Shown here piece by piece: positions 61,060-64,000 of a stretch of 64,000 bases of DNA. Position 1 is the first letter of the stretch; each line of letters opens with the position of its first letter. The notes under the pieces are model-generated. The model was not told the origin of the DNA. It saw only the letters and a list, made by a program, of their open reading frames with translations, and searched no databases. The DNA comes from Comamonadaceae bacterium (GTDB lineage Bacteria > Pseudomonadota > Gammaproteobacteria > Burkholderiales > Burkholderiaceae_C): assembly GCA_947476285.1 (NCBI GenBank), contig CANJPU010000024.1, positions 1-64,000 of the forward strand, given 5' to 3'. The translations under genes were made by a program, and so were the position numbers.

Positions 61060-61107
61060 CATCCGGATTTTTTCGCCCCGCAAAGGGCGTCAACGAGAGT
61101 ATCGAAC

Positions 61108-62616
<1,509 letters not shown>

Positions 62617-62632
62617 CCAACGCGTGCAACAC

Positions 62633-63850
62633 ATGTCGGACGCGAAACAACTACCACCCAATCTGCACCTGGAAACCCTGGCGGTGCGCACCGCCGTGGA
62701 CAAGAGCCAGTACGGAGAAAACTCCGAGGCGCTGTACCTCAGCTCCAGCTTCACCCAGCCCGATTGCGAGACCGCAGCGCGGCGCTTCGCCGGTGAACAA
62801 GAAGGCTACATCTATTCGCGCTTCACCAACCCCACCACCGCCAGCATGGAACAACGCCTGGCCGCGCTGGAGGGCATGGAAGCTGCCATCGGCACATCCA
62901 GCGGCATGAGCGCGGTGCTGCTGCTGTGCATGGGCCTGCTCAAGGCGGGCGACCACGTGGTGTGCTCGCAATCGGTGTTTGGCTCCACCATCAAACTCAT
63001 TGGCACTGAGTTCGGCAAGTTTGGCGTGCAAAGCACCTTTGTCTCGCAGACCGACGCAGCGCAATGGCAGGCGGCCATGCGGCCCAACACACGCCTGCTG
63101 TTTGCCGAGACACCCACCAACCCGCTGGGCGATGTGTGTGACATCCAGGCGCTGGCCAACATCGCCCACAACGGCGGCGCGCTGCTGGCCGTGGACAACT
63201 GCTTTTGTTCGCCGGCGCTTCAGCAGCCAGTGCGCTTCGGCGCCGACATCGTGGTTCACTCTGGCACCAAGTATCTGGACGGGCAGGGCCGCGTCGTGGC
63301 CGGCGCCCTGGTCGCCAGCAAGAAACTGATCACCGAGAAATTCATCCCCATCATGCGCAGCGCCGGCATGAGCCTGTCGCCCTTCAACGCATGGGTGGTT
63401 CTCAAGGGCATGGAGACACTGGGCATCCGCATGGAAGCGCAATCGCAGCGCGCGTTGGAGCTTGCGCTGTGGCTGGAGAGCCATCCCAAGATCGAGCGCG
63501 TCTACTACCCCGGCCTCAAGAGCCATGCCCAGTATGAGCTGGCCATGGCCCAGCAGTCGGGCCGCGGCGGGGCGGTGGTGTCCTTTGACGTCAAAGGCGC
63601 TGACCCTGCGCAAGGGCGAATCAACGCCTTTAGCGTCATTGATTCGACGCAACTGCTCTCAGTCACAGCCAACCTGGGCGACGTCAAAACCATCATCACG
63701 CATCCGGCCAGCACATCGCATGGGCGCCTGAGCGAAGAGCAGCGTCTGGCCGCCGGCATACGCCAGAACCTGGTGCGCGTGGCGGTGGGGCTTGAGCATC
63801 TGGACGACGTCAAGGCAGACCTCTCGCGCGGCCTCGATATGCTGCGCTGA
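62633..63850 (+). CDS. metZ: O-succinylhomoserine sulfhydrylase
   Basis: A 405-residue PLP enzyme of the Cys/Met metabolism family. Lys213 in HSGTKYLDGQGRV carries the cofactor; YIYSRFTNPTTASMEQRLAA and FAETPTNP are family motifs. Closest in pattern to MetZ, which makes homocysteine directly from O-succinylhomoserine and sulfide, and the purF-metZ order is usual in Burkholderiales. Other family members, such as cystathionine gamma-synthase, cannot be fully excluded. Confidence 0.92.
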   Translation: MSDAKQLPPNLHLETLAVRTAVDKSQYGENSEALYLSSSFTQPDCETAARRFAGEQEGYIYSRFTNPTTASMEQRLAALEGMEAAIGTSSGMSAVLLLCMGLLKAGDHVVCSQSVFGSTIKLIGTEFGKFGVQSTFVSQTDAAQWQAAMRPNTRLLFAETPTNPLGDVCDIQALANIAHNGGALLAVDNCFCSPALQQPVRFGADIVVHSGTKYLDGQGRVVAGALVASKKLITEKFIPIMRSAGMSLSPFNAWVVLKGMETLGIRMEAQSQRALELALWLESHPKIERVYYPGLKSHAQYELAMAQQSGRGGAVVSFDVKGADPAQGRINAFSVIDSTQLLSVTANLGDVKTIITHPASTSHGRLSEEQRLAAGIRQNLVRVAVGLEHLDDVKADLSRGLDMLR

Positions 63851-63854
63851 CGCG

Positions 63855-64000
63855 ATGGACTACACCGTTGGCGATCTGATCGCGCAATTTCTTGAAGCCG
63901 CCGGCGTCAAGACCGCGTTTGGAATTGTCTCGGTGCACAACATTCCATTGCTCGATGCGATTGGCCGGCGCGATGTGATTCGATTTGTGCCCACCCGTGG
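63855..64000 (+). CDS. Thiamine-diphosphate-dependent enzyme, N-terminal part (cut by window edge)
   Basis: The first 48 codons of a further ThDP enzyme, starting MDYTVGDLIAQFLEAAGVKT and continuing AFGIVSVHNIPLLDAI, the typical opening of acetolactate-synthase-like proteins. The ATG is four bases after the metZ stop. The window ends before the catalytic Glu. Confidence 0.82.
   Translation, partial: MDYTVGDLIAQFLEAAGVKTAFGIVSVHNIPLLDAIGRRDVIRFVPTR

Overview
The window reads as chromosomal DNA of a high-GC betaproteobacterium, most likely order Burkholderiales. The basis is the set of solute-binding receptors of the Bug/TctC type (six, with no TctA/TctB permease genes), the core gene order folC - SPOR protein - cvpA - purF - metZ, yajQ next to a divergent murB, and codon usage throughout. 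I saw no rRNA, tRNA, CRISPR array, insertion sequence or phage gene.

Layout. 0.3-20.3 kb: a CoA-dependent catabolic region. A sigma54 activator (1678-3099) is followed by a long plus-strand gene run: nitronate-monooxygenase-like flavoprotein, acyl-CoA ligase, enoyl-CoA hydratases, Bug receptors, a DUF35 protein, a thiolase-fold protein without the usual nucleophile, two hot-dog hydratase subunits, a ketosteroid-dehydrogenase-like flavoprotein, a CoxG-like protein, two carboxymuconolactone-decarboxylase-family proteins, cupins, and an acyl-CoA dehydrogenase. Two -24/-12 (sigma54) promoter matches precede the two main gene runs. The enzymes suggest beta-oxidation plus retro-aldol cleavage of a cyclic or branched, possibly steroid- or terpenoid-like acid; the substrate is not known.

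20.3-24.3 kb: a tight four-gene minus-strand operon (DUF3348, long-tailed MotA/ExbB-like protein, OmpA/MotB-like protein, DUF2894). It resembles the ZorAB ion-driven motor of Zorya defence but carries different partners, and is the best candidate here for an undescribed system. 24.4-31 kb: CoA transferase, aldo/keto reductase, plsY, MFS exporter, yajQ, murB. 31.0-45.1 kb: a GntR/UTRA regulator and a convergent ~13 kb operon (aldehyde dehydrogenase, CoA transferase, HMG-CoA-lyase-like protein, histidine phosphatase, branched-chain-type ABC transporter, rifampin-phosphotransferase-like dikinase, GMC oxidoreductase). A near-identical palindrome before the regulator and at the operon promoter ties the two together.

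45.2-52 kb: small membrane protein, a molybdenum hydroxylase whose large subunit has an in-frame stop, argG, ppnP, a glycine-zipper protein, an Spx/YffB-like protein, an NTF2-like protein. 52.0-58.4 kb: a small catabolic regulon (TauD dioxygenase, ThDP enzyme, two Bug receptors, HpcH/HpaI aldolase) with a TetR gene; three copies of TGACA-N4-TGTCA overlap the -35 elements of its three outward promoters. 58.4-64 kb: folC, SPOR protein, cvpA, purF, metZ and the start of another ThDP enzyme cut by the window edge.
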